This document shows positions 1 through 8,423 of a stretch of 46,135 nucleotides of DNA, one piece after another. How positions within the stretch are numbered: the stretch's first letter is position 1; each line of letters starts with the position of its first letter. Source of the stretch: Cryobacterium sp. M96 (GTDB taxonomy: Bacteria; Actinomycetota; Actinomycetes; Actinomycetales; Microbacteriaceae); contig NZ_PJJS01000028.1 in the NCBI RefSeq assembly GCF_002929845.1, positions 1 through 46,135 of the forward strand. The letters are read 5' to 3'. The notes under the pieces were generated by a model, which saw only the letters and a program-made list of their open reading frames with translations, had not been told where the DNA came from and ran no database searches. The position numbers and the translations under genes were made by a program.

Positions 1-167
1 ACGGCACGCTTGAGTGGACGTCGCCGACCGGGCGCACGTTCGTGAGTGAGCCGGCCACGGTCATCCGCTCGGCGTCGCCTGTGCCGAGACCCGCACCGGA
101 ACCGCGCACGCCTGCGGCTGAGTCCGAGCCCGAGCCCGATCCCGAGCTCGACCCGGCGCGGTACTGA
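1..167 (+). CDS. HNH endonuclease / DUF222 (13E12-type) protein, C-terminal fragment
   Basis: Only the 3' end of this gene is in the window; the open frame runs in from the left edge and stops at TGA 165-167. The visible start reads GTLEWTSPTGRTF, which matches the segment just after the HNH nuclease core in actinobacterial DUF222/13E12 proteins (pattern LEWTSPTGR). It is followed by a Pro/Glu/Asp-rich tail (PEPRTPAAESEPEPDPELD) typical of the variable C-termini of this family. These proteins are abundant in actinobacteria and are thought to be nucleases of repeat origin; their role is not settled. The catalytic part lies outside the window, so the assignment rests on one motif. Confidence 0.6.
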   Translation, partial: GTLEWTSPTGRTFVSEPATVIRSASPVPRPAPEPRTPAAESEPEPDPELDPARY

Positions 168-251
168 CGGGCGGCTCGCCCGGCCGCAGATCCAGAACTC
201 AGTCCCGCTCCCAGAGGCTCAGTCGGTGCTTTGAGGGGCTAGCGTTGGGTC

Positions 252-620
252 ATGACTGCGATCACTGACGATCTGCCCGCCCGCCTCCTTCACGAAGAGC
301 ACGAAGGGTGGCAGGCGATTCTCGCCGGCCGCGGCGGAGACTATTACCGGCGAACGATGACCGCGGACGGACTGCTGATCCTGCCGGGCAGGATCGTCAC
401 CCGCAACGAAGCGATCGCCTTCTTCAAGGAGATGCCCGCCATCACGAGCTACCAGCTCCGCGAGCCGGCCGTGGTGCGCCAGAACGAACACGCCGGGGTG
501 CTCGTCTACCGGCTCCTGGCCCACCGCGGCGACGAGGTGATCGAGGCGAACGCGGCCACGACCTACGTATTCGCCGACGGCGGCTGGTGCGTCGCGACGC
601 ACCAGCAGACCGCCCTGTAA
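252..620 (+). CDS. NTF2-like / DUF4440 family protein
   Basis: A 122-residue protein with the size and layout of a single-domain cone-shaped NTF2-like fold (SnoaL/DUF4440 group). An N-terminal helix (LHEEHEGWQAILAGRGGDYYRR) is followed by a strand segment (MTADGLLILPGRIVTRNEAIAFF) and alternating beta strands ending YVFADGGWCVATHQQTAL. The stretch TADGLLILPG..VTRNEAIAFF is the usual DUF4440 pattern in which the pocket is lined after the second helix. Such proteins bind small ligands or act as small isomerases or dehydratases; no catalytic residues can be assigned. It stands alone, with a start 85 bp after the previous stop, and no operon partner is evident. Confidence 0.7.
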   Translation: MTAITDDLPARLLHEEHEGWQAILAGRGGDYYRRTMTADGLLILPGRIVTRNEAIAFFKEMPAITSYQLREPAVVRQNEHAGVLVYRLLAHRGDEVIEANAATTYVFADGGWCVATHQQTAL

Positions 621-731
621 CGACCGGAGAGGGGCAGCTTTTCCGCTCCGCTGCGGACCGTCCGGCAGGGTTGTGAACGCCGGAACCCGGGGATACCGTG
701 GTTAATAAACTGCCACAGAAAGGACTCCGCA

Positions 732-1967
732 ATGGCTGATTTCGGTAATGAGGGGCTCGCGGACTTATACCGTCGATCCGGTTCGGTGTCGAGTGCCTAC
801 GTTGACGTGACCCAGGATGCGCAGAACCCCCGGCGAACCTCTTCCCTGCGCCAGCGCACCCTGCGGGAAGCGCTGACCGATGCCGGTGCCCCGGAGATCG
901 ACATCAGCACCATCATCGAGCTGATTGAGGAGCCGCCGGGCGTGGGCGGTTCGATAGGCAGGCTGATGTTCGTGCGGCAGGGCGTGGTCGAATTCAACGA
1001 GGTGCTCTCGGGGGAGCCGCTCGGCGAGTTGCTGGTCTCCTACGGGCCGGTGCCCGCTCTGATCCCCCTGCTGATCCACCGCCCACGGGACCTCAGGTAC
1101 GTGGTGGCCGAGGCCGGGCGCGACGGCGGCGAGGTCACCCTCTACCGGCTCAGCCGCTCGCACCCGGTTTCCAAGGTGAAGGTGGAGGGCGACACGGAGT
1201 TTCTCACGAAGGTGGGTTCCGAAGACGACTTCCTTGCGAACGGGCGCTATCAGCACCGCACCGAGGAGGTGTGGAAGCGCAACGAGGGCCAGATCGCTGC
1301 CGCGATCGACGAGGTCGTGCGGGACAGTAAGGCCGAGCTGCTCGTGCTCACCGGCGACGTGCGTGCCCGCCAGTTGCTCGTCGACCAGCTCTCTCCCGCC
1401 AGCCGCGAGGTGCTGCACGTCGTTGCCACGAACACCCGCCCGGATGGTGCCACGCAGGAGGAACTCGAAGGTGACCTCAATCGCCACCTCGCGGCGATTC
1501 TCGCGCAGGAGGAGCACGACGCCCTCGAGCGGCTGGGGACGGGACAGGGCAGCGGCCTCTCCGAGCTCGACTTCGCGGCCGTGGTGCGGGCCCTGCAGCA
1601 GGGCCAGGTCGATGTGCTGATGCTGGCCCCGGACCGGATGGCGGGGACGACTCTGATCGCCCTCGACCGCGAGCCGTGGCTGGCAGCCACCTCGGCCGAT
1701 GCCCTCGGCGCAAGTGAGCTCGGCTCGGTGCCGGCCGCCGACGCGCTGATCCGGGCGGCGATGCTGACGGATGCGCGGGTGATGGTGGTGTCTCCCGGGG
1801 AGCTTCCGGCGGAGACGAGCGCCGCCGCTCTGCTGCGCTGGTCGACCCTCCCGGCCCCGGCCGAAGCTCCCACCCCCGCGGAGGCCGAGCTCGCGAAGCT
1901 TCCCAGCCGCGGCGACGCGGTGACATTCCCGCGTCGTCGCGCAGCATCCGGTACTCCGGAGTCTTAG
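732..1967 (+). CDS. Rv2629-like protein, bacterial archaeo-eukaryotic release-factor (baeRF) family
   Basis: The 411-residue protein resembles mycobacterial Rv2629, a member of the baeRF families that share the middle and third domains of eRF1/Pelota/Vms1. Residues about 1-150 form an N-terminal domain (YVDVTQDAQNP, then a long helical segment). The central part contains GRYQHRTEEVWKRN, the place where eRF1 carries its GGQ loop, then AELLVLTGDVRARQLLVDQL, the next core strand and helix. A third domain contains VVRALQQGQVDVLML. No GGQ tripeptide is seen, as is usual for this subgroup. Family members are proposed to act on ribosomes or peptidyl-tRNA under stress; Rv2629 belongs to the dormancy regulon. 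It is monocistronic, with AAAGGA about 6 nt before the ATG. Function is by homology only. Confidence 0.75.
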   Translation: MADFGNEGLADLYRRSGSVSSAYVDVTQDAQNPRRTSSLRQRTLREALTDAGAPEIDISTIIELIEEPPGVGGSIGRLMFVRQGVVEFNEVLSGEPLGELLVSYGPVPALIPLLIHRPRDLRYVVAEAGRDGGEVTLYRLSRSHPVSKVKVEGDTEFLTKVGSEDDFLANGRYQHRTEEVWKRNEGQIAAAIDEVVRDSKAELLVLTGDVRARQLLVDQLSPASREVLHVVATNTRPDGATQEELEGDLNRHLAAILAQEEHDALERLGTGQGSGLSELDFAAVVRALQQGQVDVLMLAPDRMAGTTLIALDREPWLAATSADALGASELGSVPAADALIRAAMLTDARVMVVSPGELPAETSAAALLRWSTLPAPAEAPTPAEAELAKLPSRGDAVTFPRRRAASGTPES

Positions 1968-2071
1968 CCGCGGCCAGAACGGCGTTCAACGTGGCGAAGG
2001 CCACGTCACCGTCCGGGCGGCACCCGGGGCGCGCCGGCCTGAGCCGTGGCACGCGGCACGTCGATCCCTTG

Positions 2072-2104
2072 TGCTATACTGACTAGTCAGTACAAACGAG
2101 AGGA
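2072..2104 (+). promoter_or_regulatory. Extended -10 promoter overlapped by a perfect palindrome (TetR-type operator)
   Basis: TACTGACTAGTCAGTA at 2077-2092 is a perfect 16-bp palindrome. It overlaps an extended -10 (TGC followed by TATACT at 2075-2080). The arrangement is that of a repressor site blocking RNA polymerase. The likely binder is the TetR protein encoded at 4988-5581, at the end of the same cassette; TetR proteins commonly use palindromes with GAC/GTC half sites. GAGAGGA at 2099-2105 is the Shine-Dalgarno sequence for the GTG at 2110. No convincing -35 is visible, which fits an extended -10. Confidence 0.75.
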
Positions 2105-2109
2105 TCGAC

Positions 2110-2820
2110 GTGCAGTCGACAGTGAGGGCGCACGACCTGGCCCTGCGATTCAAGCGGGGCTCGGTTTACGGGCCCCTGAGCTTTGAGGCCGGTACCGGCC
2201 TCACCGTGCTCTGCGGCCCCACCGGCAGCGGCCGCACCAGCCTGATGCTGACCCTGGCCGGTCGCATGAAGCCGAGCGAGGGAACCCTCGAGGTGCTTGG
2301 CCACGAGCTGCCCCGCCGGGCCCGCCGGGTGCAGAAGCGCACCGGCATCTCCGGCTTCCACGACATCGACACCCTCGAGGAATCGGTCACCGTCGGCGCC
2401 GCAATCCGTGAGCGCACGGCCTGGATCTCCCCCTGGTGGGCGTTCATCCGCTCGGTCGACGACACCGAGGTGCGCCGCGTCTGCGCCCCCGTGTTCGGCG
2501 GCGTGCCGATTCCGGCTGCCGACACCGTGATCTGGGACCTCAATGAGGTGCAGACCGTGCTGCTGAGGGCCGCGCTCGCGGTCATGAACGAGCCGAGCAT
2601 CCTCTTCTTCGACCAGGTCGAGCAGGTGCACGCACCGGAGTCCCGGCGCATCCTCTGGCAGCGCCTCGCCTGTGTCGCCGCCGCCGGAACCAGCGTGATC
2701 GCGTCCGCGACCGCGCCCGAAACCGAGATGTGGGCCGAGCTCGGCATCGACCCGGCCGTTGTCGTGATGACCAAGGCCGGGATGACCTCGGCCCTCCCAT
2801 TGAATCAGGAGACCCGCTGA
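2110..2820 (+). CDS. Degenerate ABC-type ATP-binding protein, partner of a YhgE/Pip membrane protein
   Basis: The 236-residue protein has the overall layout of an ABC nucleotide-binding domain, but its key motifs are altered. The Walker A segment is GPTGSGRT (residues 36-43) with arginine 42 where the invariant lysine should be. The Walker B segment is ILFFDQ (164-169) with glutamine in place of the catalytic glutamate. The LSGGQ signature region reads DLNEVQ (143-148). ATP hydrolysis is therefore doubtful; it may bind nucleotide without turnover or act as a structural subunit. The GTG start follows a Shine-Dalgarno sequence and the operator-promoter. The stop is directly followed by the ATG of the YhgE/Pip gene, so the two are surely co-translated. 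Substrate unknown. Confidence 0.75.
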   Translation: MQSTVRAHDLALRFKRGSVYGPLSFEAGTGLTVLCGPTGSGRTSLMLTLAGRMKPSEGTLEVLGHELPRRARRVQKRTGISGFHDIDTLEESVTVGAAIRERTAWISPWWAFIRSVDDTEVRRVCAPVFGGVPIPAADTVIWDLNEVQTVLLRAALAVMNEPSILFFDQVEQVHAPESRRILWQRLACVAAAGTSVIASATAPETEMWAELGIDPAVVVMTKAGMTSALPLNQETR

Positions 2821-4911
2821 ATGTTCGCCTTCCTCTCCTCCGGCACCGAACTGCACCGCTTCGGCAAGGGCAAGATGCCCAAGATCGCCCTCGTCGTGCT
2901 TATGTTCATCCCGCTCATTTACGGGGCGCTCTACCTCTGGGCCTTCTGGGCGCCCGACCACGAACTCGACCACCTCCCCGTGGCGCTCGTCAACGGAGAC
3001 GCCGGCGCCAGCCGGGACGGCGAACCGGTCACCGCCGGCCAGGACCTGGTTGACGAGCTGGTCGACGGCCACGAGCTCGGCTGGACCGTGACGAACGGGG
3101 CGGATGCCGCCGCGGGCGTCAGGGACGGCGACTACTACTTCTCGGTCACCATCCCGAGCGACTTCTCGGCCAGCGCCGTCTCCGCCGGCACCGACACCCC
3201 GCTTTCGGCCACCGTGCAGGTCGACTACAACGACAGCAACAGTTTTCTCGCCACGACCATGGGCAAGCAGGCCATGGTTCAACTGCGGGACGCGGTCGCC
3301 ACCGAGATCGGCGACCAGACCGTCAATGCGCTCCTGGTGGGGGTGAACGAGGCCGGTGACGGCATCCGTTCGGCAGCGGGTGGCGCCGGCCGGCTGTTCG
3401 ACGGGCTCACCACAGCGTCGGCCGGGACCGGCTCCCTCCTGGTCGGCCTCGATGCCCTTGCCGAGGGAGCGCTCACCCTCGACGACGGCGTTGCGCGCCT
3501 CACCGACGGCGCCGGCACCCTGGCGACCGGACTGGACACGCTGTCCGACGGCGCCCGGGCGCTCGCCGGCTCCTCGGTGACCCTCTCCGACGGCACCGTG
3601 CAGGTGTCCGAGGGGATGCAGGCCGCCGCCACGGGTGCCGCGACCCTCTCCGAGAAATCGGTGCAGCTCGCCGACGGCGCCGACCAGATCGCCGCGGGAA
3701 CCGGCACGCTGGCCGGCGGCACCGCCTCGGTGTCGACCGGACTGCACGACCTGCTCCTGCAGATACAGGCGGCACCGGAAGGCACCCCCGCGTCGGCGTT
3801 CCTGCCGGCCGTGGAGCACCTCGACGCCGGCGCCGGCGCCGTGAACGCGGGTGCCCAAGGCGCGCTCACCCAGACCCAGACCTATGCCGGGCTCAGCGAC
3901 CAGTTCTCCACCGGAGCCGGGGAACTCTCCGGCAAGCTGATCGCCGGGGCTTCCGGCGCCGCCCAGGTGGCCACCGGTGCCGGGCAACTCTCGGCCGGCG
4001 CGGCCTCCCTGGCCGAGGGGGCCGCCACCGCGGCCTCCGGGGCGGACTCCGTACTCGCCGGCAGCGAGCTGCTGGGCGAGGGCACGGGGTCACTGTCCGA
4101 CGGCACCCGGCAGCTCGTCGACGGCGGCGTGAGCCTGAACACCGGCGCCGCCGAACTCGCCGCCGGCAGCGGCACCCTCGCCGACTCCCTCACCACGGGC
4201 GGGCAAAGTGCGCCCGACCTCACCGCGGACCAGATTGCAAAGAAGACGGCCGTAATCGCCAGCCCGGTCACGCTCGTGCAGAAGTGGGAGAACGCCTCCG
4301 ACAGTTTCGGCGAGGGGTTCGCACCCTTCTTCCTGGCCCTGGCCACCTTCGTCGGCGGGCTGATCACCTGGCTGATCCTGCGGGCTCTGCCAACCCGGGC
4401 CCTCGCCAGCGCCGCCTCCGGGCTGCGCTCGACCATGACCGGCTTCCTGCCGGCGATGGCCATCGGGCTCGCCCAGGTCGTGATCATGGTGCTCGTGCTG
4501 GTCTACGGCATCGGCCTGCAGCCCGAACACTGGTTCGGGATGAGCGCGTTCCTCTACCTGACGACGCTCGCCTTCCTGGCTCTGCAGCAGATGTTCATCA
4601 TCCTGCTCGGCACCGCGGCCGGCCGTGTGGTCAGCCTCGTGCTGCTCATGCTGCAGCTGAGTTCGTCGGGCGGCACCTATCCGGTGGAGACCACGCCCGT
4701 GTTCTTCCAGGTGCTGCATCCGTTCATGCCGGCGTCGTACGTCGTGACCGGGCTGCGCGAACTGATCACCGGAGGCATCGACTCTAGACTGTGGGTTTCG
4801 GTTGCCGTCCTCGCCGTGATGCTGGTCGGCTCGATCGCGATCAGCGCCTGGAGCGCCGGCCGCCAGAGGATCTGGACCGTGGGCCGGCTGCACCCCGAAC
4901 TGACCATCTAG
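2821..4911 (+). CDS. YhgE/Pip-family membrane protein with long repetitive ectodomain
   Basis: This 696-residue protein has one transmembrane segment near the N-terminus (about residues 20-42), a very large outside domain, and about five C-terminal transmembrane helices (about 500-685), the topology of YhgE/Pip proteins. The ectodomain starts with the family module (VALVNGDAGAS...GQDLVDEL...WTVTN). From about residue 180 to 470 it carries many degenerate repeats of the L-x-x-G-A type (LADGADQIAAGTGTLAGG and similar), expected to form a long rod. Known relatives include the phage receptor YueB and Pip, and EsaA of type VII secretion; the C-terminal half is also ABC-2 permease-like. It follows the ABC-like gene with no gap and is probably repressed by the TetR protein downstream. 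The transported substrate, if any, is unknown. Confidence 0.85.
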   Translation: MFAFLSSGTELHRFGKGKMPKIALVVLMFIPLIYGALYLWAFWAPDHELDHLPVALVNGDAGASRDGEPVTAGQDLVDELVDGHELGWTVTNGADAAAGVRDGDYYFSVTIPSDFSASAVSAGTDTPLSATVQVDYNDSNSFLATTMGKQAMVQLRDAVATEIGDQTVNALLVGVNEAGDGIRSAAGGAGRLFDGLTTASAGTGSLLVGLDALAEGALTLDDGVARLTDGAGTLATGLDTLSDGARALAGSSVTLSDGTVQVSEGMQAAATGAATLSEKSVQLADGADQIAAGTGTLAGGTASVSTGLHDLLLQIQAAPEGTPASAFLPAVEHLDAGAGAVNAGAQGALTQTQTYAGLSDQFSTGAGELSGKLIAGASGAAQVATGAGQLSAGAASLAEGAATAASGADSVLAGSELLGEGTGSLSDGTRQLVDGGVSLNTGAAELAAGSGTLADSLTTGGQSAPDLTADQIAKKTAVIASPVTLVQKWENASDSFGEGFAPFFLALATFVGGLITWLILRALPTRALASAASGLRSTMTGFLPAMAIGLAQVVIMVLVLVYGIGLQPEHWFGMSAFLYLTTLAFLALQQMFIILLGTAAGRVVSLVLLMLQLSSSGGTYPVETTPVFFQVLHPFMPASYVVTGLRELITGGIDSRLWVSVAVLAVMLVGSIAISAWSAGRQRIWTVGRLHPELTI

Positions 4912-4918
4912 CGCGGCC

Positions 4919-4970
4919 CCGGCACCGAACCGAACCTGCCGGCACCGAACCTGCCGGCACCGAACCTGCC
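4919..4970 (+). repeat. Short tandem repeat, 15-bp unit, about three copies
   Basis: The unit CCGGCACCGAACCTG occurs at 4939-4953 and 4954-4968, with a related copy just before (4919-4938). It lies between the YhgE/Pip stop and the TetR start and ends shortly before the AAAGGA ribosome-binding site. It is one of several junction repeats in this window. Confidence 0.85.
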
Positions 4971-4987
4971 CGTGGAAAGGAACTCCA

Positions 4988-5581
4988 ATGGCACGCGCCA
5001 CCGGAACGAAACGCGCCATCCTCGACGCCACGCTGGAGCTGGCCGCGACCAGGGGCATCAGCGGCACCACGATGGATGAGGTCGCCGAGCGGGCCGGGGT
5101 GGCCAAGGGCAGCCTGTATTACAACTTCAGCTCCAAAGACAAACTGTTTGAGAAACTGCTGCAGGAGGGGGTCGGCGCGCTCGCCGAAACCCTCCGCGCC
5201 GCGTCGGCCGGCCTGCACGGCAGCGCGGCCCTCGAGGCGCTGGTGCGCGCGCTGCTCGACCGGATCGCGGCGAACACAGCACTGTCCAAGCTGATGGCGG
5301 CGGAGATCTTCCGCACCGACCGCACCTGGCAAAAGACGCTCTTTGCGCTACGGCACGAGGCCCTCGCCGTGTTCGCCGACGCGATCGCGGAGGCGAAGCC
5401 GGGCAGCCGTGCCGACGCGACCTGCGGTCTGATGGCGTCGAGCGTGTTCGGTGCCGTGCTGATGGCGGGCCTGGAATGGCTCGTTTTCGAACCGGACCGG
5501 CCGCGGGACGAGGTCGCCGCGGCCATCCTCGGTTCCCTCTCCGGTGGCCTGTTCGGCGAGGAGCGGTCCGGGCCTTGTTAG
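4988..5581 (+). CDS. TetR/AcrR family transcriptional regulator
   Basis: A 197-residue TetR protein. The N-terminal helix-turn-helix is clear (RAILDATLELAATRGISGTT then MDEVAERAGVAKGSLYYNF, residues about 8-50), followed by the SKDKLFEKLL helix and an all-helical ligand-binding domain. GGAAAGGA lies just upstream of the ATG. It is third in the ABC-like/YhgE cassette on the same strand, 76 bp after the membrane gene, so it is probably an autoregulating repressor of the cassette through the 16-bp palindrome at 2077-2092; that pairing is inferred from position. The inducer is unknown. Confidence 0.85.
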   Translation: MARATGTKRAILDATLELAATRGISGTTMDEVAERAGVAKGSLYYNFSSKDKLFEKLLQEGVGALAETLRAASAGLHGSAALEALVRALLDRIAANTALSKLMAAEIFRTDRTWQKTLFALRHEALAVFADAIAEAKPGSRADATCGLMASSVFGAVLMAGLEWLVFEPDRPRDEVAAAILGSLSGGLFGEERSGPC

Positions 5582-5589
5582 GATCGAGT

Positions 5590-6084
5590 GTGACCGGCGA
5601 CAATTTGATTGAGCAGCCCGAGACCCTTCTTCCCGCGGAACCGGAGGTGATCGAGGCGCTCCGCCGAGCCGATAGCGGCAGTATTTCCGGCGTGGTGGAG
5701 GCCCATCCGACGTCCTCCCTGGCGTGGGCCGTGCTGGCCGACGCCACGTACCTCGAGGGTCGAACCCTGGAGTCCTATGCCTATGCGCGCGTGGGCTACC
5801 ACCGCGGCCTCGACGCGCTCCGCAAGGCAGGCTGGCACGGCCAGGGCCCGGTGCGCTGGACCCACGAACCCAATCGCGGATTCCTGCGGGCGCTCTATGC
5901 GCTGCGCCGGGCCGCGGGCGAGATCAATGAACAGAACGAGTTCGACCGTCTCACCACCTTCCTGAATGGCGCCGATCCCACGGTGATCAGCCGCCTTGAT
6001 CAGGAGACCAGCACACCGGACGGCTACCGGGCCACCGACCCGGCCCCGCCCACCGAGGCGTTCTTTATCCGAGGAGAAAACTAA
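5590..6084 (+). CDS. DUF3151 domain protein
   Basis: The GTG at 5590 gives a 164-residue protein that covers the DUF3151 family: PETLLPAEPEVIEALRRA, the central HPTSSLAWAVLADATYLEG, then YAYARVGYHRGLDALRKAGW and VRWTHEPNRGFLRALYALRRAA. The fold looks all-helical and TPR-like. An open frame extends upstream into the TetR gene, but GTG 5590, eight bases after that stop, gives a protein beginning where the family begins, so it is preferred. Function is unknown. The gene ends directly against purA (TAA 6082-6084, ATG 6085), so the two are probably co-transcribed. Confidence 0.85.
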   Translation: MTGDNLIEQPETLLPAEPEVIEALRRADSGSISGVVEAHPTSSLAWAVLADATYLEGRTLESYAYARVGYHRGLDALRKAGWHGQGPVRWTHEPNRGFLRALYALRRAAGEINEQNEFDRLTTFLNGADPTVISRLDQETSTPDGYRATDPAPPTEAFFIRGEN

Positions 6085-7371
6085 ATGCCAGCGATCGTTC
6101 TGATCGGAGCCCAGTGGGGCGACGAGGGCAAGGGCAAGGCCACCGACCTCCTCGGCAGCCGGGTTGACTACGTGGTCAAATTCAACGGGGGAAACAACGC
6201 CGGCCACACCGTGGTCATCGGCACCGAGAAGTACGCGCTGCACCTGCTGCCGTCAGGCATCCTCACCGCCGGTGTCACGCCGATCATCGCCAACGGCGTG
6301 GTCGTCGACATTGAGGTGCTCTTCGAAGAACTTGACGCGCTGATCTCCCGCGGCGTGGACGTGTCCGGACTCAAGGTGAGCGCCAACGCTCACATCATCA
6401 CCCAGTACCACCGCACGGTCGACAAGGTCACCGAGCGTTTCCTCGGCAAGCGCCAGATCGGTACCACCGGCCGTGGCATCGGCCCGACCTACGCCGACAA
6501 GATCAACCGCGTCGGCATCCGCGTGCAGGACCTGTTCGACGAGAACATCCTGCGCCAGAAGGTCGAGGGTGCCCTGGCCCAGAAGAACCACCTGCTGGTC
6601 AAGGTCTACAACCGTCGCGCGATCACGGTCGACGAAATTGTCCAGGACCTGCTCAGCTACGCCGAGCGTCTGCGCCCGATGGTCGCCGACACCGCCCTGC
6701 TGCTGCACGAGGCCCTCACCGCCGGAAAGACCGTGCTCTTCGAGGGCGGCCAGGCCACGATGCTGGATGTCGACCACGGCACCTACCCGTTTGTTACCTC
6801 CTCGAACGCGACCTCCGGCGGCGCCGTGACCGGCTCGGGCATCGGCCCGAACCGGATCGACCGGATCATCGCCGTCGTCAAGGCGTACACGACCCGCGTC
6901 GGCGCCGGCCCGTTCCCGACCGAACTGTTCGACGAGTCGGGCGAGTTCCTGCGCGCCAACGGTTTCGAGTTCGGCACCACCACGGGGCGCCCGCGCCGCT
7001 GCGGCTGGTACGACGCGCCCGTCGCCCGCTATACGGCCCGCATCAACGGGGTGACCGACTTCGTGCTGACCAAGCTCGACGTGCTGACCGGCCTGGACAC
7101 GATTCCCGTCTGCGTCGCGTACAGCGTCGACGGCGTGCGCTTCGACGAGGTGCCCGTGTCGCAGTCCGACTTCCATCACGCAAAGCCCATCTTCGAGGAC
7201 TTCCCCGGCTGGACCGATGACATCACCGGCGCCCGCACCTTCGAGGACTTGCCGCGGAACGCGCAGGCCTACGTGCTCGCGATCGAGAAGATGAGCGGCG
7301 CCCGCATCTCGGCGATCGGCGTCGGTCCTGGCCGCGAGGAGATCATCTCGCGCCACGATCTCGTCGACTGA
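6085..7371 (+). CDS. purA: Adenylosuccinate synthase
   Basis: PurA makes adenylosuccinate from IMP and aspartate using GTP, the first committed step to AMP. The 428-residue length is standard. The phosphate-binding loop GDEGKGK is at residues 12-18 with the catalytic Asp13, and the catalytic His41 is in NNAGHTVV. The IMP loop TTGRGIGP and the aspartate-recognition segment [13 protein letters not shown] are present. CGAGGAGAAAA lies just before the ATG. It directly follows the DUF3151 gene. Other purine genes occur further along the window. Confidence 0.98.
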   Translation: MPAIVLIGAQWGDEGKGKATDLLGSRVDYVVKFNGGNNAGHTVVIGTEKYALHLLPSGILTAGVTPIIANGVVVDIEVLFEELDALISRGVDVSGLKVSANAHIITQYHRTVDKVTERFLGKRQIGTTGRGIGPTYADKINRVGIRVQDLFDENILRQKVEGALAQKNHLLVKVYNRRAITVDEIVQDLLSYAERLRPMVADTALLLHEALTAGKTVLFEGGQATMLDVDHGTYPFVTSSNATSGGAVTGSGIGPNRIDRIIAVVKAYTTRVGAGPFPTELFDESGEFLRANGFEFGTTTGRPRRCGWYDAPVARYTARINGVTDFVLTKLDVLTGLDTIPVCVAYSVDGVRFDEVPVSQSDFHHAKPIFEDFPGWTDDITGARTFEDLPRNAQAYVLAIEKMSGARISAIGVGPGREEIISRHDLVD

Positions 7372-7454
7372 GGCAAGCGCGGCTGTGGGCCGCGGGCCAC
7401 GGGCTGTCAACGGCGGGCTGCGGGCGGTGCTGAAGGCCTCCGCTCGGTGCCCTG

Positions 7455-7537
7455 ACGAATTCGACGGAGATTTTGCTGCTGGAGGGCGAAAACCGGCCCG
7501 CGGCATCCGGTTTCGCCAAAATCTCCGTCGAATTCGT
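7455..7537. repeat. Long intergenic palindrome with 21-bp perfect arms and a nested stem
   Basis: The left arm (7455-7475, ACGAATTCGACGGAGATTTTG) and right arm (7517-7537) are exact reverse complements. Inside the 41-nt loop a second stem pairs 7485-7496 (GGCGAAAACCGG) with 7507-7517 (CCGGTTTCGCC), with one bulged A. The whole element can fold into one long hairpin. It lies after purA, so it may terminate transcription, but its size and order are more like a REP or MITE-type element. Its AT-rich arms contrast with the surrounding GC-rich DNA. Confidence 0.85.
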
Positions 7538-7598
7538 TCGCGCCGACCTGACCGCTGCCGTTCATTCGGTGGCAACCTGGCGCTGCCACAGTGTCGGC

Positions 7599-8258
7599 AT
7601 GACTGCCGAACGACCTCAGAGCATCGCCATCGTGGGCCACTATGTGCGGCTCGAACCTCTCACCCGTGCGCTGCTGTCCGAGCTGCACGGCGCGATCGCG
7701 CATCCAATGGTTTTCGACGGCGGTTTTGGCGGTGGCCCGGGCGGGCTCCGCACGGACCCGGCCGAGTTCACCGACTGGGCGGATGCCTACGTTCACTGGG
7801 CGGGACTGCCCTATGCGGTGCGCTTGGCCGGCGGCCCGCACGCCGGTGACCTCGTGGGCATGTCCACGCTGGGCGACCTGCACCTGCAACACGAGTCGGC
7901 CCACGTGGGCTGGACCGCTTACGATCCGCGGGTCTGGGGCACCGCCGTCAACGCGGAGACGAAGCTACTACTGCTCGGGCTGGCCTTCGACCATGGGTTC
8001 GGGCGGGTGAAGATCCAGGCGGATGTGATGAACGTGCGGTCCTGCGCGGCTATCGCGGGCATCGGGGCCACGTATGAGGGGATTATCCGCCGGGAGCGGC
8101 GGCGGGCCGACGGCAGCTGGCGGGACACCGTGATCTACTCGATCCTCGACAGCGAGTGGCCTCGGGTGCGGGCCGGGCTGCGGGCGCGGCTCGACGGGTA
8201 CGGCGCGCCTTCGGTTCAGTACCGGGTGCGGCCGCTCGAGACGAGAGAAGTGGCCTGA
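7599..8258 (+). CDS. GNAT family N-acetyltransferase (RimJ/RimL-like)
   Basis: With the ATG at 7599 the protein has 219 residues and begins MTAERPQSIAIVGHYVRLEP, the usual opening strand of RimL-type GNATs. The later part has the acetyl-CoA-binding region (NAETKLLLLGLAFDHGFGRVKIQADVMN) and the family ending VRSCAAIAGIGATYEGIIRRERR..DGSWRDTVIYSILDSEWP. Such enzymes acetylate N-terminal amines of proteins or small molecules; the substrate cannot be told. The open frame extends upstream into the palindrome at 7455-7537, but ATG 7599 matches the family start. It appears monocistronic. Confidence 0.85.
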   Translation: MTAERPQSIAIVGHYVRLEPLTRALLSELHGAIAHPMVFDGGFGGGPGGLRTDPAEFTDWADAYVHWAGLPYAVRLAGGPHAGDLVGMSTLGDLHLQHESAHVGWTAYDPRVWGTAVNAETKLLLLGLAFDHGFGRVKIQADVMNVRSCAAIAGIGATYEGIIRRERRRADGSWRDTVIYSILDSEWPRVRAGLRARLDGYGAPSVQYRVRPLETREVA

Positions 8259-8288
8259 CGGCGGCACCGCCGGATGCCCGTTTGCGTG

Positions 8289-8361
8289 CTCCGGCGCGCT
8301 TCGGCGCGTCTTCCGGCGCGTTCCGGCGCGTTCCGGCGCGTTCCGGCGTGCTCCGGCGTGT
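8289..8361 (+). repeat. Tandem repeat, 10-bp unit (TTCCGGCGCG), with degenerate edges
   Basis: TTCCGGCGCG is repeated at 8311-8320, 8321-8330 and 8331-8340, with near copies on both sides (TTCCGGCGTG at 8341-8350). It fills the gap between the GNAT gene and the EamA transporter. No regulatory role can be seen. Confidence 0.8.
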
Positions 8362-8423
8362 GCAGCGGGCCGCGGTCGAGCGCGTCCGTGCGGAGTGTCG
8401 GCGGGGCGCGGTACAGTCGGCAG

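Noticed and set aside
2083..3987. Large minus-strand ORF of 634 codons opposite the ABC/YhgE genes
   Set aside because: Its product is low-complexity Gly/His/Arg, a shadow of GC-rich codons of the true plus-strand genes.
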